Of a stretch of DNA of 64,000 bases, positions 1 through 35,260 are shown in pieces. The position numbers were made by a program, and so were the translations under genes. Numbering within the stretch: position 1 is the first letter of the stretch; the number at the start of each line of letters is the position of its first letter. Below the pieces are notes generated by a model that was not told where the DNA came from, ran no database searches, and worked only from the letters and a program-made list of their open reading frames with translations. Source of the DNA: Cristatella mucedo (Eukaryota; Bryozoa; Phylactolaemata; Cristatellidae); assembly GCA_009760855.2 (NCBI GenBank), contig WPIO01000103.1, forward strand, positions 360,001 to 424,000, in the 5' to 3' direction.

Positions 1-1
1 A

Positions 2-1455
2 AAATATTTTGCAGAGAGAGTCATTCCTGAAATTAATGATGAAGTTTGCACCCAGCTGTTGGTAATACTCGATCCAGCAACTACTCCGTTTCTGTCCTTT
101 ACCACTGATACATGGACAGCAGACAATACTGTGCAATCATTCATGGGCTTAACTGCCCATTGGCTGACAGAGGAGTTTGAAAACATGAGTTTTGTGTTGG
201 ATTGCATGCCATTTGCTGGTCATCACACTGCTGCTGGACTGATGACTGCCTTTCAGCAGATGCTTGACAAATGGAACATTAGCTTTGGACGCTGTCATGT
301 CGTACTTCGAGACAATGCGGCGAACATATCAAAATGTTTTCGTGATGCCAACATAAAAGCTTCGGGTGCTTTGCACATACCATGCAGTTATGTGTGCATG
401 ACGGATTGCTCAGTCAGCGGGGAGTATCAGACATAATAAGTATCGGAAAGAAATTAGTTGGTCATTTTAAACATTCTTCATCTGCGAGTGGTCGGTTCAA
501 GGAGTTGCAGGCTGAACTGGGTTTGCCAGACCACCAGCTGTTACAAGACGTGAGCACAAGATGGAACTCAACGTTTTACATGCTGCGTCGTCTATGTGAA
601 CAGCGTCGTGCATTAACCCTCTACTGTTCAGAAGTCGTTGGCACTTCCTGCCCAACTGCACATCAGTGGTCCGTGGCTGAAAATGCTGTGTCCGTGCTTG
701 CTCCGTTTGAAGAGGCAACAAGAGAAGTTAGCCGTGAAGCAGCACGTATATCACTAGTTATTCCTATTGTAACAGCTCTGCGGAACCTGTTGAAGAAGGA
801 CTGCACAGATGCAGGTGTAAAGACTATGAGGTCAACCCTAATCAACTCATTGAATGAACGCTTTGACAGTATCGAGCAGGAAGCCCTGTATACAGTGGCG
901 ACAATGATTGATCCACGATTCAAAACAAAATTCTTCTCATCAGAAGCTACACTGACAGCTACAAAAGCAAGGGTTCTGCTTGCATTCAATGAATTGACAG
1001 GGCAGATAGAAACTGTGCAAGATGGAAGCCACAAAAATCAGTCTGAGCGGCAGGTTGACACAAATGAAGAAATTCCAGCCAAGCAAGCCCGGCTGGATAA
1101 TTCTTCTCAATCATCAGTACTTTGGGAATGTTTTGATGACATTGTTCAATCTACTGCTGGTACCACAGGCAGTGAGCAACAACCAGACATTGACAGTCAG
1201 CTGAACAAATACTTGGCAGAGCCATTAATAAACAGAGAGGCTGATCCACTACAGTGGTGGAGACAGAACAGGGAACGACTGCCAGCTCTGGCAACAGTAG
1301 CTCGCGTTTATTTGGGTGCTCCACCAACAAGTGTACCTTCACAACGTTTGTTCAGTGTTGCTGGGGAAGTCCTCAGTGATCATCGAAGTTCACTTCTGCC
1401 AGAGAATGCAGCTCGACTGATATTTCTCAAATATAATTCAAAACTGATGAAATAA
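2..1455 (+). pseudogene. hAT transposase (ZBED-like), 5'-partial, frameshifted
   Basis: Reading is open from base 2 in one frame (KYFAERVIPE..., then SFTTDTWTADNTVQSFMGLT, the first part of the RNase-H-like DDE core) to about base 393, where it breaks. The frame that continues (CVHDGLLSQRGVSD...) runs to the stop at 1453-1455. The break lies just after 'HIPC', exactly where the family has a conserved C-x-AH-x-L-x-L stretch, so a short out-of-frame deletion has removed the residues between Cys and Leu-Gln-Leu. Downstream are 'DVSTRWNSTFYML', 'TMIDPRFKTKFF' and a good C-terminal hAT dimerisation region, 'PSQRLFSVAGEVLSDHRSSL'. The N-terminal BED zinc finger, if present, lies upstream of the window. 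This copy cannot make active transposase. Decay is mild: apart from the one break the frame is clean for about 450 codons, so the copy is fairly young. Confidence 0.88.
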
Positions 1456-1785
1456 ATTTAAGAAACAAATGTATGAAAAATATATAAAATTACAGTACTT
1501 ATTTTTGTATTTTTGAATTTTGAACTTTAGTCTCTTTTCATTTTTTTTGTGTTATTACCAATATTATGATGTAAAAAATGTTTACTCAATTTTTTAATAA
1601 AATGTCACTGCTATACGATTATCACTGAGGTCTCCCACAGCAACACCTATTACACAAAAATAAACAAACAGCAAAAGACAATGATGCTACTTATTATTAA
1701 TAATATTTTTTTAATTAAATATTTATTGTAGTATATATCCTCAAGTAAAAACTTGGTAGTACAAATGGTAAAAATTTGTCCGATG

Positions 1786-1876
1786 AACAACTCCGGCTCC
1801 GGCCGTATTTGTCATCAAAAATCCGGCAAATCCGGCTCCGGCCGAATTTGAAAAAATCAAATCCGGTACAGCCCTA
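1786..1876 (+). repeat. hAT subterminal repeats and 3' terminus
   Basis: CCGGCTCCGGCCG occurs at about 1792-1804 and again at about 1831-1843, with shorter CCGG-bearing copies at about 1822 and 1862. Clustered GC-rich subterminal motifs are transposase-binding sites in Ac-like hAT elements. The terminus GCCCTA is at 1871-1876. Confidence 0.7.
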
Positions 1877-1884
1877 ATTGATAT

Positions 1885-1946
1885 GCTCACGATAGGTTAG
1901 CGTAGCTGCAGAGTTTTGCACCAACTGTGAGAGCCTGATTGCACAG
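1885..1946 (-). mobile_element. LINE fragment (L2/CR1-type), 62 bp
   Basis: The segment from GCTCACG to GATTGCACAG matches the RT C-terminal part of the LINE family seen many times in this window (compare 9866-9925 and 27906-27965). It directly abuts the hAT end, so the hAT probably jumped into a LINE. Confidence 0.7.
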
Positions 1947-2174
1947 ATTTTCGACGTTTTTGGTTTCGGAATTAGGGTTTAGAGTTTACTGTTAAGGTTT
2001 TAGGGAAAAAATATAAGGAGTAAATATATCTCCAAACTGTTTACTTATCGCAAATATAAACAGATGCGGGTTACCATGTTCAGCAGCCTGCTATGAGCAC
2101 AGTTCGCAAAGCAGGAAGTGAGCTGGCTCTATGAATAAACGTCGCGGTATTTTGGCTGAAGTGTACACATGGGC

Positions 2175-2176
<2 letters not shown>

Positions 2177-2216
<40 letters not shown>

Positions 2217-2311
2217 TTGCGAGCATAACTTCAGGTATGGAATATATGATATGGAATATTTGCATATGTGTACGTTTCCGTATAAAGATCTACACCTACA
2301 TTATATATGTC

Positions 2312-2348
<37 letters not shown>

Positions 2349-2350
2349 GT
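2177..2350. repeat. (TA)n and (GTAT)n microsatellites
   Basis: A pure (AT)n run at 2177-2214 and a second at 2312-2336 that passes into GTAT repeats, with TG-rich sequence to about 2420. The short open frames here are repeat artefacts. Confidence 0.9.
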
Positions 2351-3290
2351 TGTGCGTGCGTGCGTGCACACTCACATATGTGTGGTTGCATCTGTATGTG
2401 CATTTGTGTTTGTATTCGTGCTAGGGTTAAATGAAGTGGATAATGGAAACATCGACTCAGTAATAGAATCGTCATGCCGGATTGTGGCACTGCTGGTCCT
2501 GTACATAGCAGTCAATAGGTAATCTCGGCATTGAGCAGTTCTGTGGCAGGTGCTGCTTGGCTTAAGACATTCGAATGGCGTTCTACAAATGTCGACCGAA
2601 TTGTTGACGATTATCAGAGTCTGTATCACAGATTGGGTTGTGGATAATGTCTGTTATCATTTATGTCTGCCCAGTCTTGAGTGTGCTAAGGCAATGGCGC
2701 TGTGACTATGGGTAATGGTTAACTTCCTTCGCACCGGTCGCACCGGGAAAGCTGCTGAAAAGCTGCTGCTAAAAAATAGCCATAGCAGCGCCTCGGCAAT
2801 TCTCACTTAAAAGAAGGGAGGCCTGTCCACTCGCGACCAGCTCACGTTTTAATCGCATGGCGAGCCGTCTTGGAATCTGACCATTCAGCGGTTGCTGCAG
2901 TGTCGTGGCTTCTGGTTGCTCTGGGTTGAAAATAAGTCGCTCACTGCCGTGCGGTCAGTTGGCGACATATTTTAGCCATTACGTCAGCACACGCGACCTC
3001 TTGTTCGTCGTTCTAAAGCACTGCTGGCGAGCAGCTGCTGCTTCGCCTCGGGCTCCTGCTCCTGCACCCGGGAGAGCTTGGAGCTGCTGGCATTGCAAAA
3101 GACGGCCGCGTTCACAGGCAAAAGCTTCGCGTGCGGCTTGAGATTATGATTAGCGGCAAAGCACGTGACCCGCCGACGTGCAGGTTAAAAGCCGTGCTAC
3201 CCAAGGTAGTACCGAGTGGGCGTCCTACCGCCGCACCTGAGGAACACCGCCTGCCGCTTCCTTCATCTCTCGCTCCGTGCCTGGCTGCAG
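2351..3290. other. Intronic sequence before first visible SLC15 exon
   Basis: No match to the N-terminal transporter segments (TM1 with its ExxER motif, or the GTGG-like stretch of the TM3-TM4 region) is visible here, so this is read as intron. The last 30 bases are pyrimidine-rich and end in CTGCAG, a good splice acceptor. Confidence 0.5.
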
Positions 3291-27052
<23,762 letters not shown>

Positions 27053-27328
27053 AGGCCTGCTCCTGCTGAGCCAAGGAGCTGCTGTCTGGCGGTCAGTGGC
27101 AGAGGTCAGTGGCGGAGGTCAGCGGCTAAGCGTCATCGGCAGAAGTGGCTGAAGGTCACCAGCGGTGGCAGCCGTCCTATTTTCTAATAATATTAGTAAT
27201 AATAAGAAATGTGTACATCGCTCTCAGATAACGTAAAATCTCTTTCTAAACACTTTACATATGCTTAAACAGAAGCAGGATTAAATGGTTCGATGTAATA
27301 TCCAATGCCAACAAGCGTAATATGGTTA

Positions 27329-28419
27329 ATAATAATAATAATAATACACTTGATAAAGCGCCCTCAGAGAACTCTATCTCTCTCTAGGCGCTTTACATTT
27401 GGTGCAAAGGGAAATGCAATTGAATGGTGAGTAATATCATGCTTGATAAACAAACAAAATTAACAACATGGTTAGGGGTGATATGCACAGGGTCAGTAGC
27501 AAATGTGGTTAGTGGCAGCATGCAGTGTCAGCACGAATAAGCACATGAAGGACGAATCACAGGGACCCACTAAATGCTGTCCTAAATAGGTGTGTTTTTA
27601 GGTTCCTTTTAAATGTGGTCAGGTCAGGGGATATTCTGACGCAGGTCGGGAGGGAGTTCCAGGCTTTGGGAGCATATGAACTAAATGCACGGTCTCCAAA
27701 GGATTTAAGGTTTGTACGAGGTATTTGTAGACTGTTGGATTCCGAAAAGCGGGTGGTACGATGGGGTGTATATCGGAGAGATAGGCTGGAGCCATAAAGA
27801 ATGAAGTGACCTAAAAGTGAGCGACAAAACCTTGAAGTCAATATGTTGCTTGACTGGTAGCCAGTGCAGGTCAGCGAGAAGTGGTGTAATTTGGCAACTG
27901 CGACGCTCACGACAGACAAGCCTAGCTGCAGAGTTTTGCACCAGCTGCAATCGCCTGATCGCACATGCTGGTAGGCCAGTAAGCAGTGAGCTGCAGAAGT
28001 CGAGACGGATGTCACGAATGAATGGACCAACTTGAAGGTGGTATCCTTATCTAAACAAGCCCGAATTTTAGCAATGTTATGAAGCTGAAAATAGGCAGAT
28101 TTGACTGTGGAGCTGATGTGGTCGTCTAACGAGATGTTATTTTGGAACATGACACCTAAATTTCGAGCTGATTTAACAGATATGCTGGCAGAGCCAATTT
28201 TGAGCGTCAGCCTTTTTAATTTCTGAATTACACTGGGTTTGCCCATAACTATTAAGTTAGCTTTATCATCGTTTAGTTTTAGAAAACTTGCTGCCATCCA
28301 TGTGCGAATGTCATTAATACATGCAGCAAGTGAGTTGAGAGAATTTGAGGCGCTCGAAGGCTGGGAGGGATCAAAGCAAAGGTACAGCTGAGTGTCATCC
28401 ACATAGAAGTGAAAGAAAG
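27329..28419 (-). mobile_element. LINE copy D, 5'-truncated, nested in copy C
   Basis: (AAT)n tail, GATAAAGCGCCCTCAGAGAA, RT C-terminal block, truncated at '[12 protein letters not shown]' (28390-28419). Lies just downstream of the SLC15 stop, inside or beyond its 3' UTR. Confidence 0.86.
27557..28411 (-). pseudogene. LINE copy D RT C-terminal ORF
   Basis: A frame of nearly 290 codons: '[19 protein letters not shown]', '[20 protein letters not shown]', then a small frameshift region near 28010 (an unrelated residue run '[14 protein letters not shown]...'), returning to '...[16 protein letters not shown]'. Two compensating shifts keep it open without keeping the protein. The catalytic box is YVDD here. 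Confidence 0.75.
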
Positions 28420-28700
28420 TGGTTAGAGGTGACATGCACAACGTAAGCATTCATACGCACACATAGGGCAAATTGCAAGGATCCGGCGAATGCTATGAAG
28501 AAAGGTATTTTTTAGCTTTTTTTAAATTTCAAGTCAGGGTAATGTCGTGACCTCAGTTGGGAGTGAGCTTTTGGCTTTGGGAGCTTGCGAACTAAAGGCG
28601 CGGAGCACCAAGAATTTGAGGTTCGTTCGTGGCAGAGCTAAGCCTGAAGGACTTGAGACTCAATAGTACTACGCGCTGCAGAAAGATCTATCAAAACCGG

Positions 28701-29459
28701 TTGAGATACTCTATAAGGGCCCCCGCGTGTGGCAACGAGACATGATGAGGGGTCCTCACATGCGGGTTGTAGATAAGAATACTGGGAATGTTAAGCAGGC
28801 GTCTCTACAGGACCCCGCATGCTTTGAGTGTGATTCTTATGCGAAATACGTAACCACGAACTCTGGCAGCTGAATAACAACTAGGTATAAATTTGAACGA
28901 CTATAGCAAAGTTATAATAGACACTCACTGACGTCGTGATTAGGGAGATCGCTAACAGACGGTGAAGCCAAAGCCGAAGCCTGTATATGTTCAGCAGGGC
29001 AGGCCAGATGACCAGCAGACACATCGGATCAGGACAACGGGACAAACGATTCAAGCAGGTCATTAGCAGCCGGCTGAAGTCGCGCTTGCTCGGAGGCTGA
29101 AAGAGTGAAGCTAACCTTCGCAACTCGGGAGGACACTCGGACCGGAGCAGTATTTAAGGCGGCAGTAATTCATGTACATACCAACCAAGACAACATCGGT
29201 ATGACATTGGCTGCAGTAACAAGGACTCACTCGAAGCACATTTTAGCTCGCCGATGGTTCCAGCTGATCGACGTGGGTCTACGAACAGCAAGCTACAGGG
29301 AAACTCGGAAGATACAAGCCATAACAGCGAGCGTGCTTATCGCTAGGCACTCTCGGGCATTGAGTCCTTGTGACCTTTCTGTGGGTGGCCGCATCGTCGG
29401 CGAACGCCAGCCATTCGTCCGGATGTTATGCTGAGCCACCTTGAGATCGCTAGATCGAG
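28701..29459. other. Intergenic, no recognised element
   Basis: Contains CTCACATGCGGG and GACCCCGCATGC words that may be an old inverted repeat; otherwise nothing recognised. Confidence 0.3.
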
Positions 29460-31860
29460 TTCGACGAATTACCGAAATCCACTCGAATTAGGTTAACATC
29501 AACCAGGCGTGAGCATTACCGAGCTCAAATTTTGCGTTTACATTGTAGTACGCGTTCGAATGTACCTATCCACCAAATTTCATGTCGCTGCGAGCATATG
29601 CCAATGAGCTTCGACGCCAGACGCTGGTACCGAAATCCACCGCAATCCATTCTAGTTCCCGTCAAATCCACCGCAAATCAGCTTCGCGCTCAGCTCCAAA
29701 AGTTTGGAATATCAATCTACGCTAAGCGTTGAGTACAATGTACCCAGAAAATTTCTCGGCGACTCCGCTCACGCGTTCTCACAAAGTCCACTGAAATAAG
29801 ATTGAGGTGGCCTAGGCCAATACCAAAATCCACTACATTCCACAATGCAACGAAAGAAATCCTCTTCGAAAAGCTCCTTTTTTATTGCATATAACAGCAC
29901 ACTCTGTGGCATTAAAAAAACTTCACTTGCATTGGCATGGCCGTTCTTGTGCAATGCGCTGCAATCGACTGCAGTAGCCCGGGCCAATACCGCAATCCAC
30001 TTCAATCCACAGAATCCACCGCATAAAAATCGAAATACATTGCGCCGAGCTCCAGTTTTTATTGCATATTAAAGTGCACCGTGCTCTGTGCACAACCACG
30101 TAAAATAAAAAAATTGTGCAATCACGCACTGCGGCAACGGGCGGCAATCGCCTGAAATGACCTGCAAAACTACCACAATCCACTCTATTCCACTGCAAAT
30201 CATCCTCAAATCGCCATCGCGAAGCTCTAATTGACATGCAATTAGGAATAGACTCAGTTCAAAGTGCATTCACAAAATTTCGCTTCATTGTGCACACGCG
30301 TACTAATGCAATAAATTGCAATCGACTGCAACGACCCGGTCCCATACTACAGTCCACATCAATCCGCCGAAATCCGCTACAATCCGCCGAACAGCGACCA
30401 GAACGCGTACACTCGAAGGTCTAATTACGATTGCACGTTGCTCTACTCTTCGGTTATTTCGTACTCGCATAACTTCACTGTAATTGCCTGGACCATTCTG
30501 CAGCAATGCACTGCAATTTTTCAATCTACCGAAACCCGCCGAAAAACGACCAGAATACATTCACTTTAAGCTGTAATAGTGATTGCCTCCTGCTCTAATT
30601 TTTGGTTATTGTGTAATCGCAAAATTTCACTACAATTGCATTGACCATTCGGCAGCAATGCCCCGCAATTGACTGCAATGGCCATTACCTCAATCTACAG
30701 TTATTTAATGCAAAATGACCTGAAATTGGTTTTGCAATGCTCCAATTTTGAATGCATGTCACAAAGCACACTAGTTAAAGTCAACCACATCATTTTAAGC
30801 AATTGCGATCGTACAATCTCGGGCAATACATGGCAATCTAAGGCTACCGCTAGGCTCGAAGCAGCAATCCGCTACAATCCGTGGCAAGTCGATCACAAAT
30901 TGGCTGCATGGCTGCCAATTATCGTCGCATTTCTTTGTGCTAAAAGTGAAATCGTAAGAATTCAAAGCTATTTTCACATTAGTTTTCAACAATGCACGGC
31001 AATCGACAGCAACGGCAGGGATTAATTCAGTAATCCGCGGCAAACCGACGAGAAATCGGCTGCACCAAGCTCCAATTGTCATTCCACGTAACATCTTACT
31101 TCGCGAGCACATACTTTCAATCCTTTCAAAAAGCTCTGACCGTTAAATCTTAGGCAATGCATGGCAATCAACGGCAATGACCCGGGAAAATACGGCAATC
31201 GACTATGATCCATCGCAAATCACTGGAAAGTGACTGGGTCAAGATCAAATTTATCTTACCTGTCACAGCGCACTGCGTTTAAAGTGCAATCACTTCCTTT
31301 CAATCAATCGCGGACGTACGATCTCGAGCAATTAATAGCAATCAGCAGCAATGGCCCTGGCCAATACCCTAATTCACGGCTCATTGATGAGAAATTGACA
31401 GCTCGAAGCCCCAATTGTCATTACATATAACATTCTGCTCCGTCCAAGGTAAAACCGTGGCGTTTGTAGGATGCTTTGTTCGTTAGATGTCAGCAATGCA
31501 CGGCAATCCACAGCAATGGTAGGGGCCAAAAGCGAAATCCGTGGAAAATTGACAAGATTTGCTGCAATAAACTGTAACACTTATTCTACATATCATGTAC
31601 CTGTGTGCACATAATTTTCACCCTTTGTTCGCGTTCAATCGAGGGCAATGCACGGCAATCCACGGCAAGTGCCTGGCTTCGATAGCAATCCGTTTCACAT
31701 TGACTAGACATTGGCTGTTTAAAGCTCCAGTCGTCATGCCAAATAAAGTTTACTGTGGGCGCACATACTTTCAACCTATTTTTCGCGTTCAATCTAGGGC
31801 AATTAATGGCAATCAAAGGCAATGGCCTGGGAAAATACTTATATCTGTGACACTTTGTCA
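29460..31860 (+). repeat. Tandem satellite, period about 169 bp, about 15 units
   Basis: An anchor resembling TACCGCAATCCAC recurs at about 29468, 29629, 29821, 29988, 30171, 30345, 30527, 30686, 30845, 31022, 31191, 31365, 31531, 31682 and 31835 (mean spacing 169, range 151-192). Each unit has the order GCAATGCACGGCAATC (two or three 10-bp steps of GGCAATNNAC), GG-CC-AATAC, CAATCCAC, AAAT-x-G, AGCTCCAATTGTCATTGCATA, then a CACA...TTTCA segment. Units are strongly diverged, so the array is old. The short open frames on both strands here are chance. Confidence 0.85.
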
Positions 31861-32818
31861 CAAACACACACAGAGCTGGTGTGAGAACATCCAGCTGTTT
31901 TTGCTTCGTACAGGGCATTGTATTGAAGTGCAACCGCAACCTTTCAACCAATCGCGAATATGAGGGTGATTCGCGGTCGGTAGGCAAGCGAAAGAATGCC
32001 GCCAATCCAGAGTTTCAAGCAAACTAACGAGATAGATGAATCAAAGAACGGTCACTAATAGTTGGGTCCGAGAGTGTTACACCTGCACAATGTATGGAGT
32101 GTAGCTAAAGTAGCTCATGTCAGACACTATATTTCGAGAGACCAACCCTATGGCAACGAAAAGCTATGTCTAACCTAAACATCGAAGTTCCTGTTGCTAC
32201 TCTGCTAGCAGCTTGAACCTTTTTGGGCTGTTAGGTTCCGTTATTAGGATTCGGGCCATCAAAAGCGATCTCAGGCATACCTTAGGATCCGCTGTACCAC
32301 GAGTTCGTTTAGTTTCAGCCAGTAGGACTCCTTTGGCACCTGCAAATGGCGCTTTCCCCTGACATAACCCCCTAAATAACAAGCCCACAAAAAGCTTTTG
32401 GACTCGTCTTCATATGGCTGAATGTAATTTAATCGCACGCCAGTACGGAATTTCACAGACTCCCGTCACAGCAGAGCGGAGGGGGATCAACGCTTGCACG
32501 GTTACAAGTCTAGTCGGAACGTCAGGCGTCGCCTAGTACCATCACCAATCAACTCGCTTCAGGGACAGTGCAGAAAAGGCGAACGTATTTATGCTGTTCC
32601 GGCCTAAAACTTGGTAGACGTATCCCCGGTCGGGGAACGACAGCAGCAGTAGCCACCACCAGCTTTATTCCTCGAGATTCAAGCAATCCCCTTGAGATAG
32701 CAACTTTCTTAGGGAAAGGAATTCAGACTCGTCACTGAAGAATGTCGTTTAGCTGTGCGATCTGGCAGTCATGCTGGCAGAGTCGGGTCGATCCGAGGCC
32801 GGCAATGGACGTGGACTA
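31861..32818. other. Intergenic, no recognised element
   Basis: Nothing recognised. The stretch CCTAAACATCGAAG-TTCC-TGTTGCTA at 32175-32202 resembles 6755-6780 (TCTAAACATCGAAATGCC), perhaps a shared minor repeat. Confidence 0.3.
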
Positions 32819-33003
32819 AAAAAAATAAAAGATACAAGCTGATTTTAGAGCCTCTTTTTGCATAGAAGCAAAATAGCCTCATAGGTACCCACCACTGCTT
32901 GCACCGACAATAAAGGATCACCCACTACAGGATTCAAACCCATGACCTCGGGACCGAGGTCGTGAAGAGCAAACGCGTTACTTAGTATGCCATCACGTAC
33001 TAC
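32819..33003 (-). mobile_element. SINE-A (tRNA-derived)
   Basis: Minus strand: ATGGCATACTAAGTAACGCG (A-box region), GACCTCGGTCCCGAGGTCAT and GGGTTTGAATCCTG (B box), body and A/T-rich tail. Moderately diverged. Confidence 0.78.
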
Positions 33004-33044
33004 CTCAATTACGCAACAATTTTGAATGCAACAGTCATCCAAGG

Positions 33045-33905
33045 TTGCTCAAAACCACGGGGTTCCGATCTGGGTCCAATTCTTTTCACAAATTTTACTC
33101 TAACTCTTACCAATGTAATCGTCAAGCACAATCTAAGCTCCCATTTCTATGCATATAACATACAGCTACACCTGTGCTTTAATCCCTACCTGCCTTCCAG
33201 CACCTCAAGCTCTCTCTACTCTCTCGATGCATATATTGCGGGCATTCGCACTTAGATGGCAACAAACCACTTCAATATGAACTACGATAAAACCAACTTA
33301 CTAGCTATGAATAAATCCGGTTACCCTCAGGACCTAGAAATCCCGTCCCTCAAAATTGGCTCCGCCAGAATGCCTCTTTTAGCGTCTGCACCAAATCTAG
33401 GTATCATGTTACAAAGTGAATTTTTAATAGACGACCACTTCAGCCCCACAGTCAAGTATGTCCATTTTCACCAATATTACATTGCACAAACTCTGGCCAG
33501 GTTACATAGGGATACCATATCTCAGTGAGTCCGTGCATTTGTTTCATTCCTTTTTCGGCTTTTGTTACTCCCCACAAACAGGTCACCTGGCGTGCCCCAT
33601 AAGGCGTTAAGAATTGGTGCAAAACTCAAGAGCCGTCTCGTCTGTCGTGAGCATTGTAGTTGCCATATTTCGCCGACTCTGACTGACCAGCACAGGCTCA
33701 TCGAGCAGCGTATCAACGTTAACATTAAGTCACGCACCGTTTGGTCCCTTCATTCTTTTGCTCCAGCCGACTTATCCAAACTACTTTCCAGTCATGCTAG
33801 GCAGCGTACCACTAGCTATTCTGCCTCAAGTCGTTAAGCTGTGCTTTGAACTAACCGACAATCCATTAAAGACCGCGCCTTTTTGTTCGTATGTTCCTAA
33901 AGCCT
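33045..33905 (+). mobile_element. LINE copy, plus strand, old
   Basis: Frames read 'LGPILFTNFTLTLTNVIVKH' (YADD decayed to FYAYN), 'LKIGSARMPLLASAPNLGIM' and 'CREHCSCHISPTLTDQHRLI', the same order as copy B from the palm to the C-terminal block. It is missing the 3' tail and has a roughly 70-bp divergent patch near 33540-33620. Confidence 0.75.
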
Positions 33906-34289
33906 AGAACTTAATATTATTCTGTTATAACGTTGATTCAGAAATGAATGAGAAATGATGAAGACGACTGACGAGATCCTTGCATACTTATAATCTATGC
34001 GCATCCTCTTGCTCACGTGTCCAACTAAAGACTCGATCTCGACAGCCTTTATCAGAGCTGGCATGGCTTGCCATCTACCTAAAAATCGAGGCTCAGCCGC
34101 AGAGTGTGTGAAATCGGTGTGCCTCGTACAGTGCTCAATCACGTGTCCTGATACTGATAGTAGCGTTGAGACAGCCTGGCTTCAGTTTTGGGCGCTCAAG
34201 AACTCCTCGGCGGCTGAAGAACATTTTGTTTATTTTTTTGAAGAACATTTGTCCTCAAGCGGTTGAGAAAAGGATGCAGCAGTAGTGCT

Positions 34290-35260
34290 AAGACCACGAG
34301 GAGGGAGTGCGAACCGCAAGACTCAAGAGCCGACTGCGGCATTTCTGCCTGTCGCCACTGCATGCGCTCTCGGATGTCGGCTGTCTTGTCAACCTCGGCC
34401 ATAACCAAGATAAAAATAATTGTCTTGAACCTTCTTTTCGGCACTCGAGCAGCAGGCGGTCCCTCATAGATTGTCGAGTGCCGGTAGTAATTCCTAATCC
34501 TAGCGATCCACGGCGCCAGGCCCACTATCACTAAGCTCCCACCCTAATGTCCGGGGTAGCTATTTAAAAATAAAGCCAAACGAGCCCAAGTTGGTCGTCG
34601 CCGCCGCTGCTGCTACCAGACGTCTGACAGTAGCCGGACTCGTTTCTGTTAGAACGATGGAGGTCATGGCCGGCCGACATTCACTTCAGCGATCGATAGG
34701 CGCCAGAGGCAGACTGGCCAGTAGAATTCGGCGGCTGACGCAGCTGAATACTTTCATGTGGAGCCAGTGGCTTGCATTTTGTGTTAATACGCTCACCCTG
34801 TCCTGGCTTGGGATTTTGGCGCTGTGCAGTAGTTTTATTGCTGTCTGCCTCCGTCGAGGAGACAGAGGGGAATCGCTTTAGCTTTTCGCAAAATAGCCCT
34901 CGGTTTACCTGCCTTCGAATAAGGTAGAAGCTACAGCTGGAAGCTCCAGTGAAGCTTCGAACAGGGCACCGCCTTTCGACGGAGGCAGCTACACTACGTC
35001 TGAACTGACATTCCTAGTCATGTGCTTTGTTGTTCGGGCCCCCCGTCTACGCAAGTGGTGCCCCAGCACGGTCGCAGGTGACTAAACTACGGTGAGGTAT
35101 TTCCCGTGTTTGTCTTAGTGAGAGCTTGCGAGGAGTGTAGTTAATAGGCCCGAACTAGACGAGAATCAACGTTGTGTGCTTGCTTGCGAAAAAGCATCGA
35201 TACTCGATCGAGGTGCCAACGAACTCCAGACCTTAAGTAATGATATGTAAAATGTCGCCT
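34290..35260 (+). repeat. LTR-like repeat, diverged relative of 51.5-52.85 kb
   Basis: Blocks colinear with the right-hand units: GTCTTGTCAACCTCGG..AGATAAAAATAATTGTCTTGAACC (compare 51710-51755), CACTATCACTAAGCTC (51849), TAGCTATTTAAAAAT (51880-51890), GCCGGACTCGTTTCTGTTAGAACGATGG (51965-51990) and GAGCTTGCGAGGAGTGTAG..GAACTAGACG..TGTGCTTGCTTGCGAA (52765-52825). The middle has a different 500-bp filling, in which an open frame at 34658-34881 reads 'RLTQLNTFMWSQWLAFCVNT', of unknown meaning. Nothing is recognised in 33906-34289 or 35261-35971. Confidence 0.6.

Larger units (their letters stand above)
1..1876 (+). mobile_element. hAT-superfamily DNA transposon, 3' portion
   Basis: The left edge of the window cuts into the element. 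It holds the C-terminal two thirds of a hAT transposase (2-1455), an AT-rich 3' untranslated stretch (1456-1740), and a terminal zone (1786-1876) with three copies of a CCGGCTCCGGCCG-like or CCGGC motif ending in GTACAGCCCTA. Read on the other strand this end starts TAGGGCTGTACC, in keeping with short hAT inverted termini. The next 8 bases (ATTGATAT, 1877-1884) would be the target duplication, but the other end is outside the window, so this cannot be tested. The element sits in or beside an old LINE fragment and lies within the presumed upstream intron of the SLC15 gene. Confidence 0.85.
27187..28700 (-). mobile_element. LINE copy C, old, hosting copy D
   Basis: Tail at 27187-27328 (TAGTAATAATAAG, GTGTACATCGCTCTC, CACTTTACATATGC), resumes at 28426 with GAGGTGACATGCACAACG and continues through CTTTGGGAGCTTGCGAACTA to about 28700. 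Copy D splits it, with TGGTTA repeated at 27323-27328 and 28420-28425. Confidence 0.78.

Noticed and set aside
29460-31860. CRISPR-like array
   Set aside because: Units are about 169 bp and vary throughout, without short identical repeats and unique spacers, and the host is an animal.
29460-32010. Series of 60-140 codon frames on both strands in the satellite
   Set aside because: Tandem repeats keep frames open by shared sequence; translations show no consistent protein.
34591-34881. 96-codon plus-strand frame with hydrophobic segment as a membrane protein gene
   Set aside because: Lies inside the LTR-like repeat and has no homology I recognise.
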